DNA of 40,146 nt from Actinomycetota bacterium. GTDB lineage: Bacteria; Actinomycetota; CALGFH01. How positions within the stretch are numbered: the first letter of the stretch is position 1; each line of letters begins with the position of its first letter. The DNA lies in assembly GCA_036280995.1 (NCBI GenBank), contig DASUPQ010000952.1, positions 1-40,146 on the forward strand, given 5' to 3'. The notes beneath the pieces are model-generated. The model did not search any database and had not been told where the DNA came from. It saw only the letters and a program-made list of their open reading frames with translations. Shown in pieces: positions 15,601 to 25,025 of this stretch. The position numbers and the translations under genes are program-made.

Positions 15601-16485
15601 GTGCTCGAGCTGCAGGGGCTGTCCCGCCGCTACGGCGACGTCGTCGCCCTTGAGGACCTGTCGTTCACGGTCCGCGAGGGGCAGATGTTCGGGTTCGTCG
15701 GGCCGAACGGCGCCGGGAAGACCACCACCATGCGGATCGTGCTCGGGGTGCTGCAGGCCGACCGGGGCGAGGTCCGCTGGCGGGGCCGGCCGGTCGACGC
15801 CGAGACCCGCCGCCGCTTCGGCTACATGCCGGAGGAGCGCGGCCTGTACCCCAAGATGCGGGTACGCGACCAGCTGGAGTACTTCGCGCGCCTGCACGGC
15901 CTGTCGGCCGGGGACGCGGCGAACGCGGCCGGCTACTGGATCGAGCGGCTGGGGGTGGCCGAGCGGGCCGGCGACCGGGTGGAGCAGCTGTCGCTCGGCA
16001 ACCAGCAGCGGGTGCAGCTGGCCGCCGCCCTGGTCCACAACCCCGAGGTCCTGGTCCTGGACGAGCCGTTCTCGGGGCTGGACCCGGTCGGGGTCGACGT
16101 GCTGGCCGAGGTGCTGGCCGACCGGGCGAACGACGGCATCCCGGTGATCTTCTCCAGCCACCAGCTGGAGCTGGTCGAGCGGCTGTGCGAGGCGGTCGCG
16201 ATCATCAACCACGGCCGCCTGGTCGCCGCCGGGCCGGTCGAGGAGCTGCGGGCCGGCGGCGGCGAGCGCCGCTGGCAGGTGGAGGTGGCCGACACGGCCG
16301 GCGACTGGGTGGCCGGCCTGGAGGGGGTGACGGTGCTGGAGAAACACAACGGGCGGGTGGTGCTGGCCGTCGACGGCGACGAGCAGCGGGTGCTCGACGC
16401 GGCCAGGGGCGCCGGTCGCGTGACCCTGTTCGGCGCCGTCCAGCCGACCCTGGCCCAGCTCTTCCGGCAGGCGGTACAGGAATGA
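15601..16485 (+). CDS. ABC transporter ATP-binding protein (NatA-like)
   Basis: This encodes 294 residues from a GTG at 15601 directly behind a strong purine-rich ribosome site; the open frame from 15265 is not coding. It has Walker A GPNGAGKTT (34-42), signature LSLGNQQRVQLA in place of LSGGQ, Walker B VLVLDEPFSGLD, and the H-loop SSHQ. YMPEERGLYPKM after the Q-loop region is typical of the NatA group, as is the extra C-terminal domain of about 80 residues. It powers the ABC-2 permease that follows with an ATGA overlap. Confidence 0.93.
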   Translation: MLELQGLSRRYGDVVALEDLSFTVREGQMFGFVGPNGAGKTTTMRIVLGVLQADRGEVRWRGRPVDAETRRRFGYMPEERGLYPKMRVRDQLEYFARLHGLSAGDAANAAGYWIERLGVAERAGDRVEQLSLGNQQRVQLAAALVHNPEVLVLDEPFSGLDPVGVDVLAEVLADRANDGIPVIFSSHQLELVERLCEAVAIINHGRLVAAGPVEELRAGGGERRWQVEVADTAGDWVAGLEGVTVLEKHNGRVVLAVDGDEQRVLDAARGAGRVTLFGAVQPTLAQLFRQAVQE

Positions 16486-17708
16486 GGACGCCACGCACGA
16501 GCACCTACGACGGCATCAAGCTGACGGCCAGGAGAGAGCTGGTCGAGCGGACCAAGCGCGACCGCTCGTTCCTCATCTCCACCCTGATCACCCTGGCCAT
16601 CCTGGTCGCGATCATCTTCGTGCCCAAGTTGTTGGGGTCCGACGACCCGGAAGAGTTCGACGTCGGGCTGGTCGGCGCGGCCTCCCAGCCGCTCGGCCAG
16701 GCGCTCACCGCCCAGGGTGAGGCGGCCGGAGTCCGCATCCGGACGCGGCAGCCGGCCGCCGCGGCCGAGGCCGAGGCGGCCGTGCGCGACGACGGCCTCG
16801 ACCTGGCCGTGATCGACGGGCGCGAGCTGGTGGCCAAGGCCGAGGTCGACGAGCAGCTCAACCTGCTCGTGCAGGCGGCCTCGGGGGCGGTCCGGGCCCA
16901 GCAGACCCTCCAGGCGGCCGGCGTCGAGCCGGGCGAGATCCAGGCCGCCCTGGCCCCTCCCCCGCTGCCCGTGCGCAGCCTGGAGCCGGTCGACGAGGAC
17001 GCCCGCTCCAAGCGGACGATCGCCACCGTGGCCGTGTTCCTCCTCTACGGGCAGCTCATCGGCTACTGCTTCGCCGTCTCGATGGGCGTGGTCGAGGAGA
17101 AGTCGACCCGGGTGGTCGAGGTGCTGCTGGCCACCGTCCGGCCGGTGCAGCTGCTGGCCGGCAAGATCATCGGCATCGGCCTGGTCGGCCTGCTCCAGCT
17201 GGCCGTCATCGGCGCGGTCGGGCTGGCCGTGGCCGTGGCCAGCAACGCCATCACCCTGCCGCCGGACGCGGCCGGGACGATCGGCTCGGTGCTGCTGTGG
17301 TTCCTGCTCGGCTACGCGTTCTACTCGAGCATGTTCGCGGTGGCCGGGGCGATCGTGTCCCGCCAGGAGGAGCTCCAGAACACCGCCGCCCCGCTGAACC
17401 TCCTCATGATCGCGTCGTTCTTCGTCGCCTTCTCGAGCTCGGTGGGCGGCGGGGACTCGACCCTGGCCAAGGTGTCGTCGTTCCTTCCCCCGGTCGCCCC
17501 GCTGGTCATGCCGGTCCGGATCGCCGGCGGGGACGCCGCCCTGTGGGAGATCGGCCTGTCGCTGGCCATCATGCTGGTGTCCACCGTGGCCGTGGTCGTG
17601 CTGGCCGCCCGCCTGTACGAGGGGGCGATCCTGCGCACGGGGGCGCGGGTGAAGCTCCGCGACGCCTGGCGCGGCGCCCGCCGCCAGCCCGCCGCCGGCC
17701 GCGCCTGA
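16482..17708 (+). CDS. ABC-2 type permease (NatB-like)
   Basis: This encodes 408 residues from an ATG at 16482 that overlaps the ATPase stop. One N-terminal helix (FLISTLITLAILVAIIFVPKLL) is followed by an extracytoplasmic domain of about 150 residues, then VEEKSTRVVEVLLATVRPVQLLAGKIIGIGL, the signature cytoplasmic block of NatB/ABC-2 exporters, and five or six more helices. SRQEELQNTAAPLNLLMI is another family landmark. NatAB-type pairs export sodium or small toxic molecules; the substrate here cannot be read. It is convergent with the response regulator gene 9 bp away. Confidence 0.92.
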   Translation: MRTPRTSTYDGIKLTARRELVERTKRDRSFLISTLITLAILVAIIFVPKLLGSDDPEEFDVGLVGAASQPLGQALTAQGEAAGVRIRTRQPAAAAEAEAAVRDDGLDLAVIDGRELVAKAEVDEQLNLLVQAASGAVRAQQTLQAAGVEPGEIQAALAPPPLPVRSLEPVDEDARSKRTIATVAVFLLYGQLIGYCFAVSMGVVEEKSTRVVEVLLATVRPVQLLAGKIIGIGLVGLLQLAVIGAVGLAVAVASNAITLPPDAAGTIGSVLLWFLLGYAFYSSMFAVAGAIVSRQEELQNTAAPLNLLMIASFFVAFSSSVGGGDSTLAKVSSFLPPVAPLVMPVRIAGGDAALWEIGLSLAIMLVSTVAVVVLAARLYEGAILRTGARVKLRDAWRGARRQPAAGRA

Positions 17709-17717
17709 CGGCGGTGC

Positions 17718-18398
17718 TCAGTCCTGGTCGTCGAGCAGGCCGGCGTCGTGGGCCAGCAGGGCGATCTGGACGCGGTTGTTGAGGTCCAGCTTGGTGAGGA
17801 TGCTCGAGACGTGGGTCTTGACGGTGGGGACGCTGAGGTAGAGCACGGCGCCGATCTCGGCGTTGGAGCGGCCCTGGCCGACGGCGACGGCGACCTCGCG
17901 CTCGCGGTCGTTCAGCAGGGCCAGGCGTTCCCGGGCCCGGGTGCGGCGGTCGTGGTCGGCCCCGGCGACCCGGGAGATGAGCCGCCGGGTCACGGCCGGG
18001 GACAGCACCGGCAGGCCCTGGGCGACCCGGCGGACGGCGTCCACGATCTCGGCCGGCGGGGTGTCCTTGAGGACGAACCCGGCCGCGCCGGCGCGCAGGG
18101 CCCGCAGGACGTGCTCGTCGGCGTCGAAGGTGGTCAGGATGATGACCTCCGGCGCGTTGCGGCGGGCCCGCAGGGCCTCGGTGGCGGCCAGGCCGTCCAT
18201 GGCCGGCATCCGGATGTCCATCAGGACCACGTCGGGCCGGTGCCGGTCGACCATGGCCGGGACCTGGGCGCCGTCGCCCGCCTCGCCGACCACGCGCAGG
18301 TCGGGGGCGCCGCCCAGCATCATCATCAGGCCGGCGCGGACCAGCGGGTCGTCGTCGACGACGAGCACGCCGATGGGCTGGGGCCCGGACGCGGTCAT
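17718..18398 (-). CDS. NarL/LuxR-family response regulator
   Basis: This encodes 226 residues from the ATG at 18398, which overlaps the kinase stop (ATGA); an ATG at 18416 is less likely because it lies inside the kinase gene. The receiver has acidic pocket DDD (15-17), phospho-acceptor D61 in VVLMDIRMPAMDG, the TTF switch region and K in GFVLKDTPP. A LuxR-type HTH near residues 160-215 contains LNDREREVAVAVGQGRSNAEIG and VPTVKTHVSSILTKLDLNNR. It should bind DNA once phosphorylated by the adjacent kinase. Targets are unknown; the nuo genes upstream on the same strand or the ABC exporter across the gap are candidates only by position. Confidence 0.94.
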   Translation of the reverse strand: MTASGPQPIGVLVVDDDPLVRAGLMMMLGGAPDLRVVGEAGDGAQVPAMVDRHRPDVVLMDIRMPAMDGLAATEALRARRNAPEVIILTTFDADEHVLRALRAGAAGFVLKDTPPAEIVDAVRRVAQGLPVLSPAVTRRLISRVAGADHDRRTRARERLALLNDREREVAVAVGQGRSNAEIGAVLYLSVPTVKTHVSSILTKLDLNNRVQIALLAHDAGLLDDQD

Positions 18399-19576
18399 GG
18401 TGGCCAGGGTAGCCATGCCGCCAGCCGCCAGCCGCCCCCGCCGGTCGGCCCGTGCTCCAGCCGCCCGTTGGCCAGGGCGACCCGCTCGGCCAGCCCGACC
18501 AGCCCCTGCCCGGCCCCGGGGTCGTCCGCGGGCCCGGGGCCGGGGGCGGGGGCGGGCACCGGCTGGTTGCGGACCTCGACCGTGAGGCCGTTGCCGGGCG
18601 ACCCGGCCAGGTGGACGAGCACCTGGGCGCCGGAGGCGTGCTTGCGGGCGTTGGTCAGGGCCTCCTGCACGACCCGGTAGGCGGTGCGGCCGGCCAGGTC
18701 GGGGACGGCGCCGCAGGTCTCGTCGCGCAGGGCGACCCGCATCCCGGCCCGGCCCGACTCGGCGACGAGCTGGGCGACGTCGGCGAGGGTCGGCTGGGGC
18801 AGCTCGCCGACCGGGGCGCGCAGGACGCCGATGACCTCACGCAGGTCCTGGAGCGCCTGGTGGGCGTTCTCCCGGATCACCGTGGCGGCGCGGGCGACCT
18901 CCTCGGCGGGGGCGTCGGGCCGGAACTCGAGCGCGCCGGCGTGGACGCTCAGCAGCGACAGCCGGTGGCCGAGCACGTCGTGCATCTCCCGGGCGATCTC
19001 GTCCCGGGCGCGCTGCTGGGCCTGCTCGGCCCGCAGCTGCGCCTCGGTCTCGGCCCGGACCGCCCGGTCGCGCAGCGACTCCACGAGCTGGCGCCGGAAG
19101 TGGATGAACAGGCCCCAGCCGACCACGGCTCCCTGGATGATCACGCCGACCAGGAACAGGATCAGGCTCGGGGTCCCGGGCTCGGGCCGGAGCACGGCGT
19201 AGACCAGCGCGGCCAGGACGCTCAGGGCGAAGACGGCCGCCGTGGTCCGCGGCGGCCGGTGGATCGCCACCGTGAACAGCCCGACCACCATGGCCCCGGC
19301 GACGGTCTCCGAGAAGGTCGCCAGGGCGATCAGGAAGAGGGCGAGGCCGACCGGCCAGCGGCGGCGCAGCCACACCGCGGCGCAGCCGACCGCCCCGGCG
19401 GCCACGTCGACGGTGAACAGCCAGCCCGGCCCGGGTGGTGTCGGCGACTCCAGCCACCCACCCACGGCCAGGAGCGCGAAGATCACCGCGAACAGGAACA
19501 GCAGGCTGTCCACGACCCAGTCCCGCGGGCGGCGCCGGGGCGCCGGCCCGGCCAGGGTGATCGCCGGAGCGTCCAT
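18395..19576 (-). CDS. DesK/NarX-type sensor histidine kinase
   Basis: This encodes 393 residues from an ATG at 19576. Five or six membrane helices occupy residues 20-160 with short loops, so the sensor is in or close to the membrane. A coiled-coil linker (165-190) leads to the HisKA_3 dimer domain with phospho-acceptor H199 in REMHDVLGHRLS. The HATPase domain has the N-box in YRVVQEALTNARKHA and GQGLVGLAERVALANG as the G2 region. An insert rich in Pro/Ala/Gly lies between G1 (VEVRNQPV) and G2. It forms a two-component pair with the next gene; the signal is not evident. Confidence 0.94.
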   Translation of the reverse strand: MDAPAITLAGPAPRRRPRDWVVDSLLFLFAVIFALLAVGGWLESPTPPGPGWLFTVDVAAGAVGCAAVWLRRRWPVGLALFLIALATFSETVAGAMVVGLFTVAIHRPPRTTAAVFALSVLAALVYAVLRPEPGTPSLILFLVGVIIQGAVVGWGLFIHFRRQLVESLRDRAVRAETEAQLRAEQAQQRARDEIAREMHDVLGHRLSLLSVHAGALEFRPDAPAEEVARAATVIRENAHQALQDLREVIGVLRAPVGELPQPTLADVAQLVAESGRAGMRVALRDETCGAVPDLAGRTAYRVVQEALTNARKHASGAQVLVHLAGSPGNGLTVEVRNQPVPAPAPGPGPADDPGAGQGLVGLAERVALANGRLEHGPTGGGGWRLAAWLPWPP

Positions 19577-19737
19577 CCTCGCAGCCTACCGGCCCCGGGG
19601 CCGCGACCAGCGGCCACGGGCCGCCGACCATACCGAAGTCGCCGCGTCCGGTACTTCCGTCGGCCGTGGCGTCCCGGGCGGCGACGGCGGTCGGCCCGGA
19701 AGGTCCCGAGGCCGGCCGCCGCGTAGGGCGATGGCGC

Positions 19738-21210
19738 CTACGGACCCGCGAGCAGGGTCGAGACGGGGGCGTACTGGACCAGGAGGTTGGGGAGGACGCC
19801 GAGGACCAGGACGCCGGCCGCGGCCAGGACGACGGCGGCGCCGACGCCGGGAGCGACGGGCTGGAGGGCGGGTTCGGGGGCGCCCTCGGGTGGGCTGCCG
19901 AGCCAGAGGCTGCGGGCGACCCCGGCGTAGTAGAACAAGGCGACCACGGTCATGACGGCCATGAACACGACCAGCAGCTGCAGGGTCAGGGTGTCGCCGT
20001 TGATGGCCGATTTGAAGACCACGAACTTGGCGTACCAGCCGGCGGCCGGGGGGATGCCGGCCAGCGAGAAGAGGAACAGGGTCATGGCCGCCCCGAGGGC
20101 CGGGGCGCGGCGGGCCAGGCCGGCGTAGTCGGCGATCAGGTTGGACGGCTGGCGCTGGCTGACCAGGGTGACGACGGCGAATGCGCCCAGGTTGGTGAAG
20201 GCGTAGATCAGCAGATAGACGAGCACGGCCTGGAAGGCCTCCTCGCGGACCTCGGGGTTGGCCGAGGCGCCGGCCGCGAAGGGGACCAGCATGTAGCCGG
20301 CCTGGGCGACCGAGGAGTAGGCGAGCAGCCGGACCATGTTGGTCTGGGCCAGGGCGATGACGTTGCCGAGCAGCATGGTGAAGGCGGCCAGCACGGCGAA
20401 GGCCGGCGCCCAGTAGCGGGCGTAGGACGGGAAGGCCACGAACGTCACCTGGAGGAGGCCGGCGAACCCGGCCGCCTTGGAGGCGACCGACAGGTAGGCG
20501 GCCACCGGGACCGGGGAGCCCTCGTAGGTGTCGGGGGCCCAGAAGTGGAACGGGGCCGCCGACACCTTGAAGGCGAAGCCGGTGATGACCAGGAACACGC
20601 TCATCACGGCGGCCGGCTCGTCGCCCAGCTGGGCCAGGCGCTCGGCGATGGGGCCGAGCTGGAGCGAGCCGGTGAAGCCGTAGACCAGGCTCATGCCGAA
20701 CAGCATGACCGCGGTCGATAGGACCCCGATGAGCAGGAACTTGAGCGCGCCCTCGTTGCCGCGGGCGTCGCCTTTGCGGAAGCCGGCGGCGATGAAGCCG
20801 GTGGCCGAGACGATCTCGAGCGACAGGAACAGCATGAGGAGATCTCGCGAGGACGGCATCAGCAGCATGCCGACGAAGCTGGACAGGACCAGGAAGTAGA
20901 ACTCGCCCTGGTAGGCGGTGCCGGCGTCGACGTAGCGCTGGCTCATCAGCAGGACCAGCAGCAGCGAGCCCAGGAACAGGCCCTTGAACAGCAGGGCGTA
21001 GTTGTCGACCACGAACGACCCGCCGAAGGTGCTCCGCGTGCCCCCGCCGACCAGGCTGGCCAGGGCGACCCCGGCGGCCACGGTGCCGGCGATGGACAGC
21101 CAGCTGGCGACCACCTTGGCCCGCTCCACGAACAGGTCGACCACCAGCACCAGCAGGGCGGTGCCGGCCAGGACCAGCTCGGGAAGGATGGCGTGGAAGT
21201 CGATGGCCAC
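19738..21210 (-). CDS. nuoN: complex I subunit NuoN (EFG-less set)
   Basis: This encodes 490 residues from a GTG at 21210. It is a 14-helix antiporter-like proton pump subunit of NADH-quinone oxidoreductase-type complexes. FHFWAPDTYEGSPVPVAAYLSVASKAAGF carries the discontinuous helix and key Lys of the family, and LLAYSSVAQAGYML and ALAGIPPAAGWYAKFVVFK are further landmarks. It is the last gene of the A-B-C-D-H-I-J-K-L-M-N set. It is clearly diverged from the other NuoN at 31461-32981 (for example FHFWAPDTYEG here, FHMWTPDVYQG there), so the sets are not a recent duplication. The gap to the kinase gene downstream is 161 bp, with no obvious T-rich terminator. Confidence 0.95.
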   Translation of the reverse strand: MAIDFHAILPELVLAGTALLVLVVDLFVERAKVVASWLSIAGTVAAGVALASLVGGGTRSTFGGSFVVDNYALLFKGLFLGSLLLVLLMSQRYVDAGTAYQGEFYFLVLSSFVGMLLMPSSRDLLMLFLSLEIVSATGFIAAGFRKGDARGNEGALKFLLIGVLSTAVMLFGMSLVYGFTGSLQLGPIAERLAQLGDEPAAVMSVFLVITGFAFKVSAAPFHFWAPDTYEGSPVPVAAYLSVASKAAGFAGLLQVTFVAFPSYARYWAPAFAVLAAFTMLLGNVIALAQTNMVRLLAYSSVAQAGYMLVPFAAGASANPEVREEAFQAVLVYLLIYAFTNLGAFAVVTLVSQRQPSNLIADYAGLARRAPALGAAMTLFLFSLAGIPPAAGWYAKFVVFKSAINGDTLTLQLLVVFMAVMTVVALFYYAGVARSLWLGSPPEGAPEPALQPVAPGVGAAVVLAAAGVLVLGVLPNLLVQYAPVSTLLAGP

Positions 21211-21226
21211 GGTCAGGGTCTCCTCG

Positions 21227-22774
21227 TCATGCGAACAGTTCCGTGAACCAGCCGGTGACCGACGGGTCGGCCAGCCACAGGACCAGGCCGGGGGCGAACC
21301 CGAGGGCCACCGTGAGCACGATCAGGGGCGACCAGGCGGCGATCTCGATGGGGGCGATGTCGCCAAGGGTGCCGCCCTCCCAGCGGTCGGGGACCCGGCC
21401 GAGGTTGATCCGCTGGATCAGCCAGAGGAAGTAGCCGGCGGTCAGCAGCGTCCCCACCAGGCCGACCAGGGCCAGGCTGCGGAACAGCGGCACCGACAGG
21501 CCCGGGGCCGGGTTCCAGGCGGCCAGCAGGGCCAGGATCTCCCCCCAGAAGCCGGCCAGCCCGGGCAGGCCGAGGGAGGCGATGCAGGCCAGGGTGAACA
21601 CCCCGGCCAGCCGGGGCATGAGGGTGGCCATGCCGCCGCCCAGCTCGACGATGTCGCGGGTGTGGTAGCGCTCGTGCATGGAGCCGGCCAGGAAGAACAG
21701 CATCCCGGTGATGACGCCGTGGGCGACCATGCCGAACACGGCGGCGTTGATCCCGGTCGGGGTGAGGGTGGCGATGCCCAGCATGACGAAGCCCATATGG
21801 CCGACCGAGGAGAAGGCGATCAGCCGCTTGACGTCCCGCTGGGCCAGGCAGCACAGGGCGCCGTAGATGATGGCGATCGCACCGAGCACCCCGATCGCCG
21901 GGGCCCAGGTCCGGGCGGCCTCGGGCAGGATCGGCAGGGCGATGCGCACGAACCCGTAGGTGCCCATCTTCAGCAGGATCCCGGCCAGCAGCACCGACCC
22001 GACCGTTGGGGCCTCGGTGTGGGCGTCGGGCAGCCAGGTGTGCAGCGGCCACACCGGCACCTTGACGGCGAAGCCGAGGGCGACGGCGGCGAACACGATC
22101 GTCCCGAAGGTCCCGCCGAAGCGGGCCGCCCCCAGCTCCTGGAGGGCGAGGATGTCGAAGGTGCGGCCGGCGGCCTCGGGGCTGGAGCGGAGCCACAGGG
22201 CCAGGAACCCCAGCAGCATGACCACCGACCCGATGAGGGTGTAGAGGATGAACTTGATCGAGGCGTACTCGCGCCTGGCCCCGCCCCAGACGGCGATCAG
22301 GAAGTACATGGGGATCAGGACCGTCTCCCAGAAGACGAAGAACAGCACCAGGTCGAGGGCGGCGAAGGTGCCGTTCATGCCCGTCTCGAGCAGCAGCAGC
22401 AGGGCCAGGAAGGCCTTGGGGTTGCGCGGCTCGGGCAGGATCCGCCACGAGTAGACGACGCACAGCAGGCTGAGCAGCAGCGACAGCACCAGCAGGGGCA
22501 GGGCGATGCCGTCGACGCCGACGTGGTAGCCGGCCCCGATCGCCGGGATCCAGTCCCGGGACACCTCGAACTGCATGGCCGCCCCCGCCTCGTAGTCGAA
22601 GCGGGCCAGCATGCCCACCCCGACGAGCAGGGCGAGTGCGGAGAAGCTGAGCGCCGCCCCCCGGATCAGGCCGTCCCGCTCCCGGGGGAGCACGGCGACG
22701 GCGACCGCGCCGAGCAGGGGAAGGAACACGGCCAGGGTCAGGGCCGAGTCGTCGAACCAGTCCATGCCGAGCAC
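21227..22774 (-). CDS. nuoM: complex I subunit NuoM (EFG-less set)
   Basis: This encodes 515 residues. It is a membrane antiporter-like subunit with FFVFWETVLIPMYFLI (the essential Glu in helix 5), VPVWPLHTWLPDAHTEAPTVGSVLLAGILLKMGTYG (Lys and helix 7-8 break), and LIAFSSVGHMGFVMLG. The length is normal. It pumps protons in the distal arm. It lies 12 bp downstream of nuoL and 16 bp upstream of nuoN, so translation is tightly packed. Confidence 0.95.
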   Translation of the reverse strand: MLGMDWFDDSALTLAVFLPLLGAVAVAVLPRERDGLIRGAALSFSALALLVGVGMLARFDYEAGAAMQFEVSRDWIPAIGAGYHVGVDGIALPLLVLSLLLSLLCVVYSWRILPEPRNPKAFLALLLLLETGMNGTFAALDLVLFFVFWETVLIPMYFLIAVWGGARREYASIKFILYTLIGSVVMLLGFLALWLRSSPEAAGRTFDILALQELGAARFGGTFGTIVFAAVALGFAVKVPVWPLHTWLPDAHTEAPTVGSVLLAGILLKMGTYGFVRIALPILPEAARTWAPAIGVLGAIAIIYGALCCLAQRDVKRLIAFSSVGHMGFVMLGIATLTPTGINAAVFGMVAHGVITGMLFFLAGSMHERYHTRDIVELGGGMATLMPRLAGVFTLACIASLGLPGLAGFWGEILALLAAWNPAPGLSVPLFRSLALVGLVGTLLTAGYFLWLIQRINLGRVPDRWEGGTLGDIAPIEIAAWSPLIVLTVALGFAPGLVLWLADPSVTGWFTELFA

Positions 22775-22786
22775 GCCTCCTTCCGG

Positions 22787-24682
22787 CTAGCCGCCGATCA
22801 CCTGGGTCACCACCACGGCCAGGCCGATCACGCCGAGGAACAGCGCGGCCGCGTACCACTGGGCCTGCCCGGACTGTACATAGCGGAGGCCACGGGCGAG
22901 CCGTCTCGTCCCCAGCCCCGCCCCGTTGACCACGCCGTCGACCACCCGCTGGTCGAACCAGTAGGTGGCGGGGGCCAGGGCGCCGGCCACCGCCCGGACG
23001 ACGCCCTGCTCGTACAGGTCGTCGAGGAAGTACTTGCGCTGCAGGGTCTTCCACACGACCGGGACCCGCTCCAGGTACTCGTGCTCGGGCAGGCCGCGCC
23101 GGTACAGGAGGGTCCCGAGGGCCAGACCGGCCAGGCCGACCACGGTGGTGGTCACGATCAGGCCGAGGTTGAGGGTCGCCGGCCCGTGGGCGGGCAGGGC
23201 CTCGGTCTGGATCCAGGTGGCGATCGAGTTGTCGCCAAGGCCCACGAACCCGGCCAGGGCGGCCCCGACGGCGAGCACGACCAGCGGGAACAGCATGGCC
23301 GCGTCGGCCTCGTGCGGGCGGCCCTGCCCGCGGTAGGCGGCCCCGAAGGTCAGCCACAGCATCCGGCCCACGTACAGGGCCGTGATGAAGGCGGTGACCA
23401 TGCCGGTGACGAACACGATCTGGGCCACGCCCTGGCTGGTCGCGGCCTCCCCGGCGCCGGCGAAGCCGGCGTTCCAGGCGTCGGTGAGGATCTCGTCCTT
23501 GGACCAGAACCCGGCCAGGGGCGCGATCCCGGTGAGGGCCAGGGCCCCGACCAGGAAGGTCGCGAAGGTGACGGGCATCGCCCTGGCCAGGCCGCCCATC
23601 TCGCTCATGTTGTTGGAGTGGACGGCGTGGATGATCGCGCCGGCGGCCAGGAACAGCAGGGCCTTGAAGAAGGCGTGGGTGAACAGGTGGAAGATCCCGG
23701 CCGAGTACCCGCCGACGCTGAGGGCGGCCATCATGTAGGCCAGCTGGGAGACGGTCGAGTAGGCCAGCACCCGCTTGATGTCGTCCTGGACCAGGGCCAG
23801 CAGGGCCGCGATCAGCATGGTGATGCTGGCCAGGATGCCGATCTCGTTCAGCACCGACCCGGAGGCCTCGAACACCGGGTACATGCGGGCGACCAGGAAC
23901 ACCCCGGCCGCGACCATGGTGGCGGCGTGGATCAGGGCCGACACCGGGGTCGGGCCGGCCATGGCGTCGGGCAGCCAGGTGTGGAGCGGGAACTGGCCCG
24001 ACTTGCCGATGGCCCCGCAGAACAGCAGGGCCGCGCCCAGGGTGACGGTGGCGCTGGAGATCTCGCCCGTCTCGACGCCCTCGATGATCCGCTCGATCTC
24101 GAAGCTGCGGGCCGCCCAGGCGAACACGAAGATGCCGGCCATGAAGCCGAGGTCGCCGACCCTGGTGGTGAGGAACGCCTTGACCGCGGCCCGGGCGTTG
24201 GCCACGTCCTCCCAGTAGTGCCCGATCAGGAAGTACGAGCAGACGCCCATGATCTCCCAGCCGAACAGCATCAGCAGCAGGTTGTCGGCCAGGACGACGA
24301 TCAGCATGCCGGCGGTGAACAGCGACAGGTTGGCGAAGAACAGGGTGTAGCGCTCGTCGCCGCGCATGTAGGAGATCGAGTAGATCTGGACGAACAGCGA
24401 CACGGTGGTGACCACCACCATCATGACCGCGGCCAGGCCGTCGACGGTCATGCCGATGGGCAGGTCGAAGCCGGCCCCGATGGGCGCCCACTCGTAGCTG
24501 ACGTGGTAGGCGTCGGCCCCGCCGATCACCCCGAACAGGATGGCCAGGCTGATCACCCAGCCGATGGCCACGGCGAGGATGCCGATCGCCGCCCCGCCGC
24601 CGGGGAGGCGCTTGCCCAGCAGCAGGAGGACCGCCCAGGCGACCAGGGGCAGGGCGGGCACGAGCCAGGCCAGCTTCTCCAC
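22787..24682 (-). CDS. nuoL: complex I subunit NuoL (EFG-less set)
   Basis: This encodes 631 residues from an ATG at 24682 with the expected N-terminal helix (LAWLVPALPLVAWAVLLLL). The conserved core includes MLFGWEIMGVCSYFLIGHYW, TRVGDLGFMAGIFVFAW, GKSGQFPLHTWLPDAMAGPTPVSALIHAATMVAAGVFLVAR split over helices 7-8, and LAYSTVSQLAYMMAALS. The C-terminal third includes the region that forms the long lateral helix in other NuoL proteins (residues about 510-600, ERVPVVWKTLQRKYFLDDLYEQGVVR). It is the terminal proton-pumping subunit of the membrane arm. Confidence 0.95.
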   Translation of the reverse strand: MEKLAWLVPALPLVAWAVLLLLGKRLPGGGAAIGILAVAIGWVISLAILFGVIGGADAYHVSYEWAPIGAGFDLPIGMTVDGLAAVMMVVVTTVSLFVQIYSISYMRGDERYTLFFANLSLFTAGMLIVVLADNLLLMLFGWEIMGVCSYFLIGHYWEDVANARAAVKAFLTTRVGDLGFMAGIFVFAWAARSFEIERIIEGVETGEISSATVTLGAALLFCGAIGKSGQFPLHTWLPDAMAGPTPVSALIHAATMVAAGVFLVARMYPVFEASGSVLNEIGILASITMLIAALLALVQDDIKRVLAYSTVSQLAYMMAALSVGGYSAGIFHLFTHAFFKALLFLAAGAIIHAVHSNNMSEMGGLARAMPVTFATFLVGALALTGIAPLAGFWSKDEILTDAWNAGFAGAGEAATSQGVAQIVFVTGMVTAFITALYVGRMLWLTFGAAYRGQGRPHEADAAMLFPLVVLAVGAALAGFVGLGDNSIATWIQTEALPAHGPATLNLGLIVTTTVVGLAGLALGTLLYRRGLPEHEYLERVPVVWKTLQRKYFLDDLYEQGVVRAVAGALAPATYWFDQRVVDGVVNGAGLGTRRLARGLRYVQSGQAQWYAAALFLGVIGLAVVVTQVIGG

Positions 24683-24700
24683 CTACGCTCTCCTCTCAGG

Positions 24701-25006
24701 TCACCAGCGCAGCAGGTCGACCTCGTCGATGTTGACCGTCTCCCGGTTGCGGAAGATCAGCAGCACGATGGCCAGGCCGATGCCGACCTCGGCGGCGGCC
24801 ACGGCGATCACGAACAGCGCGAACACCTGGCCGGAGACGAGCTGGTCGCGCAGGTAGGCGTTGAACGCGACCAGGTTGACGTTGACCGCGTTCAGCATCA
24901 GCTCGATGCTCATCAGCACCATCACCGCGTTGCGGCGGGCCAGCACGCCGTACACCCCGGCGCTGAACAGGAAGGCGGCGAACACCAGCGGGTACATCAG
25001 CGGCAT
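24701..25006 (-). CDS. nuoK: complex I subunit NuoK (EFG-less set)
   Basis: This encodes 101 residues, the standard length, with three membrane helices. Both conserved glutamates of the proton path are present: [14 protein letters not shown] in helix 2 and [17 protein letters not shown] in helix 3. The tail [10 protein letters not shown] is usual. Retention of both acids argues that this complex still couples electron flow to proton movement. Confidence 0.95.
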   Translation of the reverse strand: MPLMYPLVFAAFLFSAGVYGVLARRNAVMVLMSIELMLNAVNVNLVAFNAYLRDQLVSGQVFALFVIAVAAAEVGIGLAIVLLIFRNRETVNIDEVDLLRW

Positions 25007-25025
25007 TGCTGGCTCTCCTCGGTTG